The notes: generated by a model from the sequence alone, not told the origin. Numbered from the stretch's first letter, positions 1-10,097 are shown. The stretch is DNA of 64,000 bases from Saprospiraceae bacterium (GCA_025055285.1 JANWXM010000009.1:58773-122772); one strand, 5' to 3'. Program-made: numbers and translations.

Positions 1-368
1 TGCTCTTTTTGGCGCATGCCACCAATTTCGGCTGTCATGTTGGAGCCCACTTTACCGGCCAAGACCAGACAGGTTATAGTCGGCGAGAGCTCAATGATGG
101 CTAAGTCACGCACAATGTAACCAATGTAATACCGAGGAATAAGCTGCCCATCAAGTTGATAAGCAAACTGTATGGCAGCTACTGCCCCAATGAAGATAGA
201 AATAAGGCAAACAATAGTGAGCGAGCCAATACCGATGTAAGTCATCTGGCGTATGGTCTCTTTCCAGTACATTGAAAAGTTTTCACTACGCCCAAAAGCT
301 TGCGCTATCAACAGCAAATACCGACCAAAATGATAAATGAAATTGGAGCGTTTGTCTAAAGCAAGCAT
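1..368 (-). CDS. mlaE: MlaE-family ABC transporter permease, N-terminal part (cut by window edge)
   Basis: Reading the minus strand from the ATG at 366-368 gives an uninterrupted 122 codons that run off the left edge. The N-terminus is MLALDKRSNFIYHFGRYLL, followed by a hydrophobic segment (SLTIVCLISIFIGAVAAIQ) and a stretch ending in SPTITCLVLAGKVGSNMTAE. The end of this stretch, with GKVGSN-TAEIG, is typical of MlaE/YrbE permeases. In other bacteria these are the inner-membrane part of the MlaFEDB lipid transporter that moves phospholipids between the membranes. The C-terminal half and any mlaF or mlaD partner lie outside the window. The family call is good; the transported lipid is inferred from the family. 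Confidence 0.85.
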   Translation of the reverse strand, partial: MLALDKRSNFIYHFGRYLLLIAQAFGRSENFSMYWKETIRQMTYIGIGSLTIVCLISIFIGAVAAIQFAYQLDGQLIPRYYIGYIVRDLAIIELSPTITCLVLAGKVGSNMTAEIGGMRQKE

Positions 369-616
369 AAAGAAAAAAGTTTATAGTTCAACCCAGCAGC
401 CCTGCGAAATTATAATCACCAAACTTTTCGTAGGTCTTTCAAAGTTCGTCAGTTAGAGGAGAAAGATTCTAATGGCTTTTCTGTTCCAAAACGCAAAGAG
501 CCTAATAACCGCCAACTTAGTATCTACCCTTTTTCTTGTTTAATCAAAAAAAGTGAAACTTCCCTAAGAGACTGAAAGCAAGGCGAAATAACCTCAAGAG
601 AGACAGTCGGGCCCTT

Positions 617-1066
617 TTACTGTTCCTCTTGAGCCAAGGGAGCAACGACGACCTTGATGCCATCCATACGTTTGATCACAACAGAAGTTCCCTGAGCAAT
701 AGGTAAGTTGTCTTCGCTAGTTGCTATCCACAAAGAACCGCGGTAACTAACGCGTCCTTCTCCGTCGCGAGGGATGGATTCCACCACTGTGGCGCGATGT
801 CCTACAAAGTCGCGGTATTCCTCCACTCTCTTGTTTTTACCAAAAAACCGCACTGCATAGCGCCGAAACGCACCCATAGTCGCCAAGGATACCAAAGAAA
901 AACATAACAATTGGCTTACAGCCTCTGTAGTAAAGCCCATCCAAGTGAGCAAGGCAGTTATGGCGGCACCTGCAGCCAAGAACATGAAGAAGAACGACAC
1001 AGTTAATAATTCTGCAATAAGAGCCAGAACAGCCACGAGGACCCAAAACTGAGCGCTGAACTCCAT
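617..1066 (-). CDS. NfeD family membrane protein (short form)
   Basis: This 149-residue protein has two or three N-terminal hydrophobic segments (FWVLVAVLALIAELLTVSFF, then FLAAGAAITALLTWMGF). They are followed by a soluble beta-rich tail of about 70 residues containing GHRATVVESI and GEGRVSYRGSLW, typical of the OB-fold domain of NfeD proteins. It begins 14 bases after the stop of the SPFH gene on the same strand, the usual SPFH-NfeD pairing, so the two are very probably co-transcribed. The long-form protease domain is absent. The role is inferred from the family: partner of stomatin-like membrane scaffolds, possibly in membrane microdomain organisation or quality control. Confidence 0.88.
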   Translation of the reverse strand: MEFSAQFWVLVAVLALIAELLTVSFFFMFLAAGAAITALLTWMGFTTEAVSQLLCFSLVSLATMGAFRRYAVRFFGKNKRVEEYRDFVGHRATVVESIPRDGEGRVSYRGSLWIATSEDNLPIAQGTSVVIKRMDGIKVVVAPLAQEEQ

Positions 1067-1080
1067 ACTCGAGTAATCGG

Positions 1081-2016
1081 TTATTTTTTTGTTTGGAGCG
1101 TGCTTCCATCTGCTTGCTGTTGCTTGACGACCGACATGGCAGCAGCAATAAGTGAGGCAATATCGCCAAAGTTTGCTGGTACGATAAGCGTATTATTGGT
1201 TCGAGCCAAATGGCCGTACTGTTCCACAAGTTGTTCCGCCACGCGCAGTTGAACAGCTTCCATGCCGCCTGGCTGCCGGATAGCGCTCGCTATCCGACTA
1301 ATGGCATCTGCTGTAGCATTTGCCACAGCGCGAATAGCTTCGGCCTGGCCGTTTGCTTCATTAATCTGGCGCATCTGTACGGCCTCTGACTCCAAAACCA
1401 CCTTCTGCTTCTGACCTTCAGCTACGTTGATAACGGACTGTTTTTCTCCTTCGGATTGCAGGATGCGCGCTCGCTTTTCGCGCTCAGCTTGCATCTGCTT
1501 CTCCATAGCCTGCAAGACTGACTGAGGCGGTGAAATATTTTTGATTTCATAGCGCAACACCTTTACTCCCCATCCAATAGCCGCCTCATCTATGGCTGAC
1601 ACCACTGCGCGATTGATCGTCGTGCGCTCCTCGAAACAGCGATCGAGGTCAATTTTACCTACCTCTGAGCGCATAGTCGTCTGTGCCAATTGCGTCACAG
1701 CAAATACGTAATTATTCACACCGTAGGAAGCAGTTTTTGGATCAACTACTTGTAAAAAGATGACGCCATCTACTTGGACTTGTACATTGTCTTTCGTGAT
1801 GCAAACTTGTTCGGGAATGTCATAAGCCTGCTCTTTGAGGCTGTGCCGATAAGCTACCCGGTCAAAAAAAGGCAAAATGAAATTAATGCCTGGGTCGAGC
1901 ACCGCATGAAATTTTCCTAAACGCTCCACAACGAAGGCTGTCTGTTGAGGAACTACTTTAACAGAAGCCGTGATTACAAGAATGGCCAAAATGCTTATAA
2001 ACACTAAGGTAAGCAT
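1081..2016 (-). CDS. SPFH/band-7 (stomatin-like, QmcA type) membrane protein
   Basis: The 311-residue protein has one N-terminal transmembrane segment (LVFISILAILVITASVKVV). An SPFH domain follows (VERLGKFHAVLDPGINFILPFFDRV, DNVQVQVDGVIFLQVVDP, RSEVGKIDLD) and then a charged Ala/Glu-rich coiled coil (QMQAEREKRARILQSEGEKQ). Length and motifs match the paraslipin/QmcA branch. These proteins oligomerise on the inner membrane and are often encoded with NfeD, as here. The start is the ATG that directly precedes the membrane segment. Upstream lies more than 1 kb of non-coding DNA, so this is probably the first gene of the SPFH-NfeD operon. Confidence 0.93.
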   Translation of the reverse strand: MLTLVFISILAILVITASVKVVPQQTAFVVERLGKFHAVLDPGINFILPFFDRVAYRHSLKEQAYDIPEQVCITKDNVQVQVDGVIFLQVVDPKTASYGVNNYVFAVTQLAQTTMRSEVGKIDLDRCFEERTTINRAVVSAIDEAAIGWGVKVLRYEIKNISPPQSVLQAMEKQMQAEREKRARILQSEGEKQSVINVAEGQKQKVVLESEAVQMRQINEANGQAEAIRAVANATADAISRIASAIRQPGGMEAVQLRVAEQLVEQYGHLARTNNTLIVPANFGDIASLIAAAMSVVKQQQADGSTLQTKK

Positions 2017-2469
2017 TGCTAGGCAAACAGTTTGTGAAAAATTCGTATATGTTAGACGTCTGAGATGCTACAAAAGCTAAAAAGCATGCATTTTTCATTC
2101 CAGACTAGTACATGCCTCAAGCCAAAACCTAAGTACAAAAGTATGCAATTCCTCCTCGTTACCACCATTTTGCATGAAATTCTGCGAGAGCTTTCTCTTT
2201 CCTTACTAGGCCTCCTGGCAAACTAGCATTAGAGGACGCTTTGGGCTTTTGAATGCAATCTAGAATGGCACTGGAACAGACTCCGAATAATTCTAGACTG
2301 GCGTTTATGGAGATTCTTAACGCTAGCAAGTAATCAATTTTACCCGTCGATGCAATTTCCTCTAGCGGCAAATCTTACGCGTACATTTCTTGAGAAATAT
2401 GTGTGTATTTGAAGATAAGAACCTGAAAGGAAGGTGAATTAGGATTAGAGCCAACTGATTCGTTCGACA
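2017..2469. other. Non-coding stretch upstream of the SPFH gene
   Basis: No convincing gene is present. A minus-strand open frame of 70 codons (2159-2371) has no recognisable motif and no close neighbour. The promoter of the SPFH-NfeD operon should lie at the left end, but no exact TAnnTTTG element was found there. Confidence 0.5.
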
Positions 2470-2990
2470 GGAACCTCTGCACCTGCGACAGGCATCAGCC
2501 GGCCGAGGACATTGCCCTGCTGCGCCACATCTGGCTAAATTAGCACGCCCTCACCCAGCGCCCGACCTCCTGCCACAACGCCGTAGCCTCGGCTAGCCAG
2601 CCTCGAAAATACCCGTAGGACAAGTCGCCACGACGACGCCACTGGGCACTCCGAAAGTCAAGCGCCCAAAAGCCGCATGGCAGAGGGCCAGCAAGCCCAA
2701 CTAGAAAAACAGACCGAGGAAATTGTCCCGCGTCCAGCAGCGCTCGACACTGAACTGGACCGTCAGCGCCACCTGCGCACAGCCGTCCTCCAGCCGTCGC
2801 CCGTCGGCCTTCTCATCGCCCACGCGCAGCCTCCGACTTGTCTTGCTTTTGTCGCTGAGGACGCAGGAAGATCTGGTATGGATCCGACAGTTCCTCGGAC
2901 ACTTCGATGTACTGCGTTCGGTCTACGTACACATGCCCACCCTCAATGAGCTCCCAAAATTGCTTGCGCGGTAGGAGAACTAGGCAGTTC
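2470..2990 (-). pseudogene. Decayed AAA-ATPase-like/DUF1703-type gene remnant
   Basis: The minus strand from about 2985 reads LPRKQFWELIEGGHVYVDRT, then QYIEVSEELSDPYQIFLRP. This matches the start of AAA-ATPase-like (PF09820-type) proteins, which have a YVDKT motif and then an FLSRPRRFGKS P-loop. Here the P-loop is lost and stops and frameshifts follow. Further left, patches such as DEKADGRRLEDGCAQ and VALTVQFSVERCW still fit the family in another frame. Intact members are 500-600 residues with a PD-(D/E)XK nuclease-like C-terminus and are common in Bacteroidota. The segment is richer in G+C than its surroundings. The family call rests on about 60 residues. Confidence 0.5.
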
Positions 2991-3259
2991 TCATAGGTCT
3001 TATCTATTGTAAACCTCTACGAAAAACTCGAAATAAAAAGACAAGGGAAAAATTCAGAATATTTTAATTTGATATATAAATTCTTTTTCTTTAGAATAAA
3101 TGGTTCTACAAAGATATCAATAAGCATCCTTCATACCAAAGGAATGACTTTTTTACGCTTATCCCTACAGGAATTGCTGAGTAGGCTTTCCTTCCCTTGT
3201 TTGTCTGCTCGCAACCCATCTATCTCTAACTTGCCTCAAATTTACTTACTCTGCCGCCT

Positions 3260-3267
3260 TACCTTTG
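3260..3267 (+). promoter_or_regulatory. Bacteroidota-type -7 element upstream of ileS
   Basis: TACCTTTG matches TAnnTTTG exactly and lies 30 bases before the ileS ATG. No good TTG -33 element is at the usual distance. Known consensus; assignment inferred. Confidence 0.45.
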
Positions 3268-3297
3268 CCGTCATTATTGTTGACGAAGTTTAGAGCA

Positions 3298-6200
3298 ATG
3301 TATCGTGAGTTTAAACAACTACACCTTCCAACCTTCGAGGAAGATATCTTACAGTTTTGGATGTCTGAGCGGATCTTTAAGCGCTCAGTAGAACAGCGGC
3401 CGGTAGATCGTTCATTCGTATTTTACGAAGGTCCGCCTTCGGCAAATGGACTGCCTGGCATTCATCACGTCATTTCTCGCACCATCAAGGACTTGTTTTG
3501 CCGATACCAGACGCTAAAAGGCTATCGCGTAGAGCGCAAAGCGGGCTGGGACACGCATGGCCTGCCTATAGAACTGCAAGTAGAAAAAGAACTTGGCATC
3601 ACCAAAGAAGATATCGGCCGAAAGATCAGCATAGAAGCTTACAACAAAGCATGCCGCGCTGCTGTAATGCGCTTCAAAAATCACTGGGACGCGCTCACGC
3701 AGCGTATGGGCTATTGGGTGGATTTGGAGCATCCGTACATCACTTTCGACAACGCTTATATCGAGTCAATATGGTGGCTGCTTAAGCAGATCTACCTCAA
3801 ACGCACGCCTAAAGGCGAGCCCTTGCTGTACAAAGGCTTCACGATTCAGCCTTTTAGCCCGGCAGCGGGCACGGGTCTGTCGAGCCACGAGCTAAACATG
3901 CCAGGTACATACCAGGAGGTTACTGATATTTCTGTAGTGGCTATGTTCCGCGTGCGGCGCGATCCAGCCTCTGAGTTTCTCTTTGATAGTGCCGAAGAAG
4001 ATGTGCGCATTTTGGCTTGGACAACGACACCTTGGACACTACCTAGCAACGTTGCTCTCACTGTTGGTCCCGAGATTACCTACGTCAAAGTGAAGACGCT
4101 CAATCCATATACAGGCCAGCCTGTTAGTGTGGTGCTGGCAGAAGAACGCCTCTTGGCTTACTTTTCCATGGAAGACGAAGGGCTGCCTTTTGAGAACTTT
4201 CAGCTTGGCGGCAAAAAATTACCCTGGAAGAGAGCTGCCGGGCCATTCGTGGGTCAGCAATTGGTGGGCATTCGCTACGAGCAGCTGCTGCCCACGCCTG
4301 CAGCTAATACGCCCGAGTTGGAGGCACGCGCTTTTCGCGTCATCAGCGGCGATTGGGTTACTACAGAGGACGGTACAGGCATCGTGCACACTGCGCCTTA
4401 CTTTGGTGCTGACGACTTCCGCGCCTGTAAAGAGGCCGGTGTGCCCTTCATAGGCCTGCCTAATCCACTTAATCCCGACCTACCCTTGCCATTAGTGAAT
4501 CGCCAGGGCAAATTCGTAGAAGAAGTGCCTGAGTTCGGCGGCCGTTACGTTAAAGCTGAGTACTATTCCAAAGAAGAGCAACAAAATCCAGAATTCAAGC
4601 CGACCGACCTGCTCATTGCTCTACGCCTCAAAGCTGATGGCAAGGCGTTTCGCATTGAAAAATATCGCCACTCTTATCCGCACTGTTGGCGCACCTCGAA
4701 GCCAGTGCTCTATTATCCGCTAGACTCCTGGTTCATCCGCGCTTCCGCCCTTAAAGAACGCATGGCCGAACTCAACCGCACCATCCGCTGGAAGCCCGAG
4801 AGCACTGGTACGGGTCGTTTTGGCCAATGGTTGGAAAATCTTCAAGACTGGAACCTCTCGCGCTCGCGCTTCTGGGGCACGCCCTTGCCTATCTGGCGTA
4901 CGGAAGACGGAAAAGAAGAAATTTGTATCGGCTCTGTGGCCGAGCTCCAGGCCGAGATTCAAAAAGCCAACCAGGCATTGGGTCTACATCAACAACTACC
5001 TGAAGACCTCCACCGCCCTTATATTGATGAAATCGTGCTCGTGTCGCCCTCGGGCCGACCCATGCGCCGCGAGCCCGACCTAATAGATGTGTGGTTCGAC
5101 AGCGGTGCTATGCCCTATGCTCAATGGCATTATCCTTTTGAAAACCAGGAGGTTTTTCAACGCAACTTCCCTGCCGACTTCATTGCAGAAGGCGTAGACC
5201 AAACCCGTGGGTGGTTCTACACCCTGCACGCTATTGCTACTATTGTCTTCGACTCCGTAGCCTTCCGCACTGTCGTCTCTAATGGCCTTGTCCTGGATAA
5301 GAATGGTGAAAAAATGTCGAAGAGCAAGGGTAATATGGTAGACCCGTTTTACATTATCCATAAACACGGCGCTGACGCGACACGCTGGTATATGATGTCA
5401 AGCGCTAATCCGTGGGAAAACCTGCGCTTCGATGAAGAGCGCCTCATCGAGGTGCGCAATCAGCTATTTGGCACACTCTACAACACTTACTCCTTCTTTG
5501 CCCTATATGCTAACGTAGACGGCTTGCGATTGGAAGACCACCCGCCCGTGCCTTTAGAAAACCGCACGGAGTTGGACCGCTGGGTGCTCTCATGCTTACA
5601 CACGCTGGTAGGCGAATACCGCGAGGCTATGGACGATTACGACGTTACGCGTGCTTGTCGCTTAGTAGAATTTTTTGTAGATGAGCACCTCTCTAACTGG
5701 TATGTGCGCTTGTCGCGGCGCCGCTTCTGGAAAGGGCTAGTAAACGAAGACAAAATTGCTGCTTATCAAACGCTTTTTGAATGCCTCATTACCCTTGCGC
5801 AGCTCATTGCTCCTGTAGCACCTTTCTTTGCCGACTGGCTCTACCGCAACTTGACTGAGCCGGCGCGCCAAAACCCAAATAGTCCTTGGCCCGACTCGGT
5901 ACACCTGACCGACTTGGCTGTGCCGGATGCTCACAGAATAGACCGCGACCTAGAACGCCGTATGGATTATGCCCGCCGCATTTGCTCGCTAGCTCTGAGC
6001 ATTCGCAAGCGCGAAAAGCTGCGAGTGCGCCTGCCGTTGCAGCGCTTGCTATTGCCTGTACTCGACGAACGCTTCCAGGCTGAAGTGGAAAGTGTGCGCG
6101 ATTATATCCTTTCGGAAATTAACGTCAAACGCATCGAATACGTCACCGACGACTCCGGCCTGTTGAAAAAGGCTGCAAAGGCCAACTTTAAAACTCTTGG

Positions 6201-6687
6201 TGCCCGTCTAGGTAAACACATGAAAATAGCTGCTGCTCGCATCGCTGCCTTTAGTCAAGCCGAGATCAATGCTCTGGAAGAGAATGGTGTCTATGAGTTG
6301 ACTATTGAAGGGACAACCTATACCTTGACGCCTGATGATGTTATTATCACAACCGAGGACTTGCCTGGTTGGAAGAGTGCTTCCGATGGCACTCTTACTG
6401 TAGCCCTCGACGTTAATTTAACACCCGATCTTTTAACTGAAGGCATAGCGCGCGACTTAGTGAACCGCATCCAAAACCTACGTAAAGACCTAGGCTTCAA
6501 TGTTACAGACCGCATTCGCGTCGAAATAGAAGACCATCCTACCATTCGTCCTGCTGTTGAAAAGTTCGGTCAGTATATTCAGGGCGAAGTTCTCGCTATC
6601 GAATTGCTCCTCAACGAAGCTGAGCACGGAACACCGGTAGAGATGGAAGACAATGTTATGGTCCGTATTAAGGTGGAAAAGGCGTAA
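3298..6687 (+). CDS. ileS: Isoleucyl-tRNA synthetase
   Basis: This 1129-residue class I aminoacyl-tRNA synthetase charges tRNA-Ile with isoleucine in the cytoplasm. Residues 45-57 (GPPSANGLPGIHH) hold the HIGH-type signature. KMSKSKGN at about 672 is the second ATP-binding signature. Between them lies a long CP1 editing domain (WTTTPWTLPSN, GTGIVHTAPYFGADD). The C-terminal third carries the anticodon-binding fold (DRWVLSCLHTL, LVEFFVDEHLSNWYVRLSRR). The ATG at 3298 is chosen because MYREFKQLHLPTFEEDIL matches where the family begins; the frame stays open 11 codons further upstream. It is a stand-alone gene, convergent with secDF. Confidence 0.97.
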   Translation: MYREFKQLHLPTFEEDILQFWMSERIFKRSVEQRPVDRSFVFYEGPPSANGLPGIHHVISRTIKDLFCRYQTLKGYRVERKAGWDTHGLPIELQVEKELGITKEDIGRKISIEAYNKACRAAVMRFKNHWDALTQRMGYWVDLEHPYITFDNAYIESIWWLLKQIYLKRTPKGEPLLYKGFTIQPFSPAAGTGLSSHELNMPGTYQEVTDISVVAMFRVRRDPASEFLFDSAEEDVRILAWTTTPWTLPSNVALTVGPEITYVKVKTLNPYTGQPVSVVLAEERLLAYFSMEDEGLPFENFQLGGKKLPWKRAAGPFVGQQLVGIRYEQLLPTPAANTPELEARAFRVISGDWVTTEDGTGIVHTAPYFGADDFRACKEAGVPFIGLPNPLNPDLPLPLVNRQGKFVEEVPEFGGRYVKAEYYSKEEQQNPEFKPTDLLIALRLKADGKAFRIEKYRHSYPHCWRTSKPVLYYPLDSWFIRASALKERMAELNRTIRWKPESTGTGRFGQWLENLQDWNLSRSRFWGTPLPIWRTEDGKEEICIGSVAELQAEIQKANQALGLHQQLPEDLHRPYIDEIVLVSPSGRPMRREPDLIDVWFDSGAMPYAQWHYPFENQEVFQRNFPADFIAEGVDQTRGWFYTLHAIATIVFDSVAFRTVVSNGLVLDKNGEKMSKSKGNMVDPFYIIHKHGADATRWYMMSSANPWENLRFDEERLIEVRNQLFGTLYNTYSFFALYANVDGLRLEDHPPVPLENRTELDRWVLSCLHTLVGEYREAMDDYDVTRACRLVEFFVDEHLSNWYVRLSRRRFWKGLVNEDKIAAYQTLFECLITLAQLIAPVAPFFADWLYRNLTEPARQNPNSPWPDSVHLTDLAVPDAHRIDRDLERRMDYARRICSLALSIRKREKLRVRLPLQRLLLPVLDERFQAEVESVRDYILSEINVKRIEYVTDDSGLLKKAAKANFKTLGARLGKHMKIAAARIAAFSQAEINALEENGVYELTIEGTTYTLTPDDVIITTEDLPGWKSASDGTLTVALDVNLTPDLLTEGIARDLVNRIQNLRKDLGFNVTDRIRVEIEDHPTIRPAVEKFGQYIQGEVLAIELLLNEAEHGTPVEMEDNVMVRIKVEKA

Positions 6688-6832
6688 TAGAAAACAAGCG
6701 AGGGTTTTCCGACAAGATCTTCTTTTTCTTAGCCTTCGTATTGGGAGAACTCACGCATAAAAGTATGGCTTGAGATTAGAATGTGCAAAAGGGCCCTCGT
6801 TGTGGCACAGAATAAACTTTAAGGCGTTTTTC

Positions 6833-6871
6833 CACCCTTTTGGCAACGACTCAGGATTTGCCAAAAGGGTG
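6833..6871. terminator. Perfect 14-bp stem-loop between ileS and secDF
   Basis: CACCCTTTTGGCAA at 6833-6846 pairs exactly with TTGCCAAAAGGGTG at 6858-6871 around an 11-base loop. It lies 145 bases after the ileS stop. There is no clear U-tract on either strand, so it may be a 3'-end stabilising or bidirectional structure rather than a classic terminator. Confidence 0.45.
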
Positions 6872-6920
6872 AAATTTCCTCGCTGTGCCCAAAGCTTTTA
6901 CACAAGAATAGAAGCAGAAT

Positions 6921-6959
6921 AAAAAACCGGACCCTCGCTACTTCGAGCTGTCCGGTTTT
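6921..6959 (-). terminator. Rho-independent terminator of secDF
   Basis: AAAACCGGAC (6923-6932) pairs with GTCCGGTTTT (6950-6959). An inner CTCG/CGAG stem adds stability. On the minus strand the hairpin ends in GGTTTTTTATTC, 22 bases beyond the secDF stop. Confidence 0.8.
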
Positions 6960-6981
6960 GTGAGTGAGTAAAAAGTAGATT

Positions 6982-9900
6982 TCAAGCTCTGACTTTCTTA
7001 GGAGCGGGCTTTGTCGCAGCAGGCTTCGTCTCTGTCACCTTGCCGCTCAATACGCGTTCTTTCGTCAGATCTACTACAAGCGAAGAGGCAATGAAGATTG
7101 AGGAATAAGTACCAAAGAGAACTCCCATAGACATGCCAAAGGCGAAGCCTTTAGTAGCATCGCCGCCGAAAAGAAAGAGCACTAGAGTTGCAGCCAATGT
7201 AGTGCCCGAGGTTATAAGCGTTCGGCTGAGCGTGGTGTTAATCGCCATGTTGAATACCTCCTCTTTGGGCCGACCGATATATGTGTTAATGAATTCGCGA
7301 ATACGGTCATACACAATTACCGTATCGTTTACAGAATAGCCAATCACTGTTAAGATGCAAGCAACGATAGCTTGGTCAACTTCTAGCGAAAAGGGCACTA
7401 TTCCATGCAGCAAAGTAAAGAAAGTCAGCGTTATAAGCACATCGTGAAACAAAGCCAGCACAGCACCTAAGGAAAACTGCCAACGACGGAAGCGAAAGAG
7501 AAGGTATAGGAAAATAAGCGCTAAAGCCCAAATAGTGGCTTGGAATGAGGAATCGCGAATATCATCGGCTACAGTCGGTCCTACTCGGCTCGAAGAAACA
7601 ATGTAAGTGCCCGAACCCGTCGTACTCTTGAAATTTTCCAGCGAAGTTGTAAAGCCTGCTGCTGAAATACCTTCATGAAGTTTTGCAACGACCTTCTCCA
7701 TGACGTCGGGGCTTGTGTCGTCAACGAGATAAGAGGTCGTAATGTTGTAGGTATTTTCCGTGCTGACCGCCTTTACTACAGGGTTACCGCCTAGGGCCTG
7801 TGCAAGAGCAGGCCGCAATTTTTCTAAGGATACGGGTTGATCGAATTTGACATTAAAGGAATAGCCTCCCTTAAAGTCAACGCCTAATTCAAAGCCGCGT
7901 AAGAAGAAAGAGATTATGCCGATAAGGATGATAGCACCAGAAAAAAGGTAAGCATATTTGCGGCGGCCAATCCAATCTACGTTGACACCGACGAGCCAAT
8001 TGGCCGACCATGGATAGCTATAGGTCATTTCTTTGCCTCGATTGAGCCACCATTCAGTCATCAAACGGCTGACGAGCACGGCGGTAAACATCGTACTGAA
8101 GATACCGACCATGAGCACAGTGCCAAAACCTTTGATGGGGCCCAAACCGAAATACATGAGTACGAATGCTGTCAGCAAGGTGGTCACATTAGCGTCTATG
8201 ATGGCTGGTAGGGCGCGGTTGAAGCCTACCGCGATGGCTTTGATGCCCTCCATGCCTCCGCGCATTTCCTCGCGAATGCGCTCATAGATAATCACATTAG
8301 CATCTACCGCCGTCGCTAGGGTCAATACGATCCCCGCAATACCGGGAAGGGTAAGAACCGTACCCATAGAGGCGAGAGTGCCAATGATAAAAAATAGGTT
8401 CGCCAGCAAAGCAATCACTGCTATCACGCCTCCACGAGCGTAGTAAGCAATCATGAATACGCACAGCAGTGCGATAGATAGGAGCATGGCGATCAGTGAC
8501 TTGCGGATGTTGTCTGCACCTAGAGAGGGCCCTACCTGGCTTTCCTGGACGATGCGCGTGCCCGCTGGCAATTTGCCTACTTCTAAAATGTTTGCCAAAT
8601 CTTTTGCTTCTTCCAATGTGAAGCTGCCTGTAATAGAGGAGTTGCCTCCTTCGATAGGATTAATTACACGGGGCGCACTCACGACCTCATCATCCAACAC
8701 AATGGCAATTTCGCGATTCCCACCTTCATAAGCCTGACGCGTCATATCCGCCCAAATCTTAGCACCTTCGTTGTTCATGGACAGGCTTACTGTGACTTCT
8801 CCTGTAGTAGGGTCAGGTTGCTCGCTAGCATTCGTGACGACACTGCCATCTAGACGAGGCTTATCCTGGTTGCGCCATTTCTTGAGGGCGTACAGTTCAT
8901 ACTTTCCCGCCACAGAGGAGTTGCCCTCGCGTTCGGGCACTGGTTTAAGGCTCCAGCGGAAGACCAAGTCTGCTGGAAACATGGCTCGAATTTCCGGATG
9001 CTCAAGCATCTCGGAAATGGCTTTTATCTTGTTCTTATCTGCGTAGCCAATTACCACACTACTCGGATCATTAGCCCGCGTTAGAAGGCGAAACAACGGA
9101 CCATCTCCCTGCGGAGTAGCGGGCTTTTCCACAATTTGCATCTGCGGCGTAGCTGAAGAATCTACCTTGCCATCAGGTTTTTTGGGATAGACATAAATCG
9201 TATCCTTCACCTTAGCTAGAAGGCTAGTATCGCCGGCCATGAGCACTTTAAGTCGGGCATCTGCATTCTCCAGGGCCTGAGGGATGTTCTCGTCGCCGTA
9301 ACGGTAGGTGTCCCAAAACTCCAGCTTGGCGCTTTTCTGCAGCATGTTGCGCGCCCGTTGAGGGTTATCAATTCCCGGCAGCTCAACCAATATAAGGTCG
9401 CGCGCAGCATCGAGACTCACGCTTGGTTGTACGACGCCGAGTTTGTCGATGCGCTGCTTGAGGCGCTTATACGTCTCTTCTACTGTAGTATTGGCTAACT
9501 GGCGAATGACGCGAATGACCTCAGCATCGGGGGAGTCAAAGGCAATTTGTCCTCGAAGAGCCTCGTTGCGTGCAAAGATGGAAGCTAGGGATTTGCCGTT
9601 GCTTACTTCCTTCCAAGCATTGGCAAAAAGGGTAACAAAGTCGGTCTGTTGCGTCTTCTGGAGGTTTGCTGCCTTTTCCAAGGCCTCTAAAAAGGTAGGA
9701 TCGGTGCTATTTCCCGACAAATTTTTTACAAAATCCTTCAGGTCTACTTGCAACAAGACGCTCATGCCGCCTTTCAGGTCTAAGCCCAAGGCCAGCTGGC
9801 TTTTCTTTAAGTCCGCATAGGTAAACTTTTTAATCAGAGGAATAGAAAAGACTGTTTCGCTCGATACTGAGTCTAAATATGCGCTGTAATACGTCTGCCA

Positions 9901-10059
9901 AGAGACAGCAGGGTTTTGTGCATGGCGTTCATCAGCGTAACGAGCAGCCGCCCTCTCAATGTTGCTGGTGGGAATAATGAGTAGGTACTGATACAGGCAA
10001 ACTACCGTCAGCGCAATTAGAAAAAAGCGTACAACACCTTTAATTTGCATAACCAACAA
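6982..10059 (-). CDS. secDF: Protein translocase subunit SecDF (fused SecD-SecF)
   Basis: This 1025-residue fusion drives late steps of Sec export using the proton gradient. The N-terminus has one membrane segment (FFLIALTVVCLYQYLL) and a large SecD periplasmic domain containing LGLDLKGGMSVLLQV. The SecD membrane bundle includes LTLATAVDANVIIYERIREE and the SecF half has GVDFKGGYSFNV and VIGYSVNDTVIVYDRIREF. The paired DANVIIYERIREE and NDTVIVYDRIREF signatures show that both halves are complete. A Lys/Ala/Pro-rich tail follows. Start could be MLVMQIKG at 10059 or MQIKG at 10050. Fusion of the two subunits is usual in Bacteroidota. Confidence 0.97.
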   Translation of the reverse strand: MLVMQIKGVVRFFLIALTVVCLYQYLLIIPTSNIERAAARYADERHAQNPAVSWQTYYSAYLDSVSSETVFSIPLIKKFTYADLKKSQLALGLDLKGGMSVLLQVDLKDFVKNLSGNSTDPTFLEALEKAANLQKTQQTDFVTLFANAWKEVSNGKSLASIFARNEALRGQIAFDSPDAEVIRVIRQLANTTVEETYKRLKQRIDKLGVVQPSVSLDAARDLILVELPGIDNPQRARNMLQKSAKLEFWDTYRYGDENIPQALENADARLKVLMAGDTSLLAKVKDTIYVYPKKPDGKVDSSATPQMQIVEKPATPQGDGPLFRLLTRANDPSSVVIGYADKNKIKAISEMLEHPEIRAMFPADLVFRWSLKPVPEREGNSSVAGKYELYALKKWRNQDKPRLDGSVVTNASEQPDPTTGEVTVSLSMNNEGAKIWADMTRQAYEGGNREIAIVLDDEVVSAPRVINPIEGGNSSITGSFTLEEAKDLANILEVGKLPAGTRIVQESQVGPSLGADNIRKSLIAMLLSIALLCVFMIAYYARGGVIAVIALLANLFFIIGTLASMGTVLTLPGIAGIVLTLATAVDANVIIYERIREEMRGGMEGIKAIAVGFNRALPAIIDANVTTLLTAFVLMYFGLGPIKGFGTVLMVGIFSTMFTAVLVSRLMTEWWLNRGKEMTYSYPWSANWLVGVNVDWIGRRKYAYLFSGAIILIGIISFFLRGFELGVDFKGGYSFNVKFDQPVSLEKLRPALAQALGGNPVVKAVSTENTYNITTSYLVDDTSPDVMEKVVAKLHEGISAAGFTTSLENFKSTTGSGTYIVSSSRVGPTVADDIRDSSFQATIWALALIFLYLLFRFRRWQFSLGAVLALFHDVLITLTFFTLLHGIVPFSLEVDQAIVACILTVIGYSVNDTVIVYDRIREFINTYIGRPKEEVFNMAINTTLSRTLITSGTTLAATLVLFLFGGDATKGFAFGMSMGVLFGTYSSIFIASSLVVDLTKERVLSGKVTETKPAATKPAPKKVRA

Positions 10060-10097
10060 TCAAATGAAGAAAACAAATGCATTTGAAAAAAAGCGCG

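Noticed and set aside
2723..2974. Plus-strand frame with a tyrosine-recombinase-like stretch (VWIRQFLGHFDV)
   Set aside because: The catalytic residues expected before and after are missing and the minus strand gives a better, longer match to an AAA-ATPase-like family.
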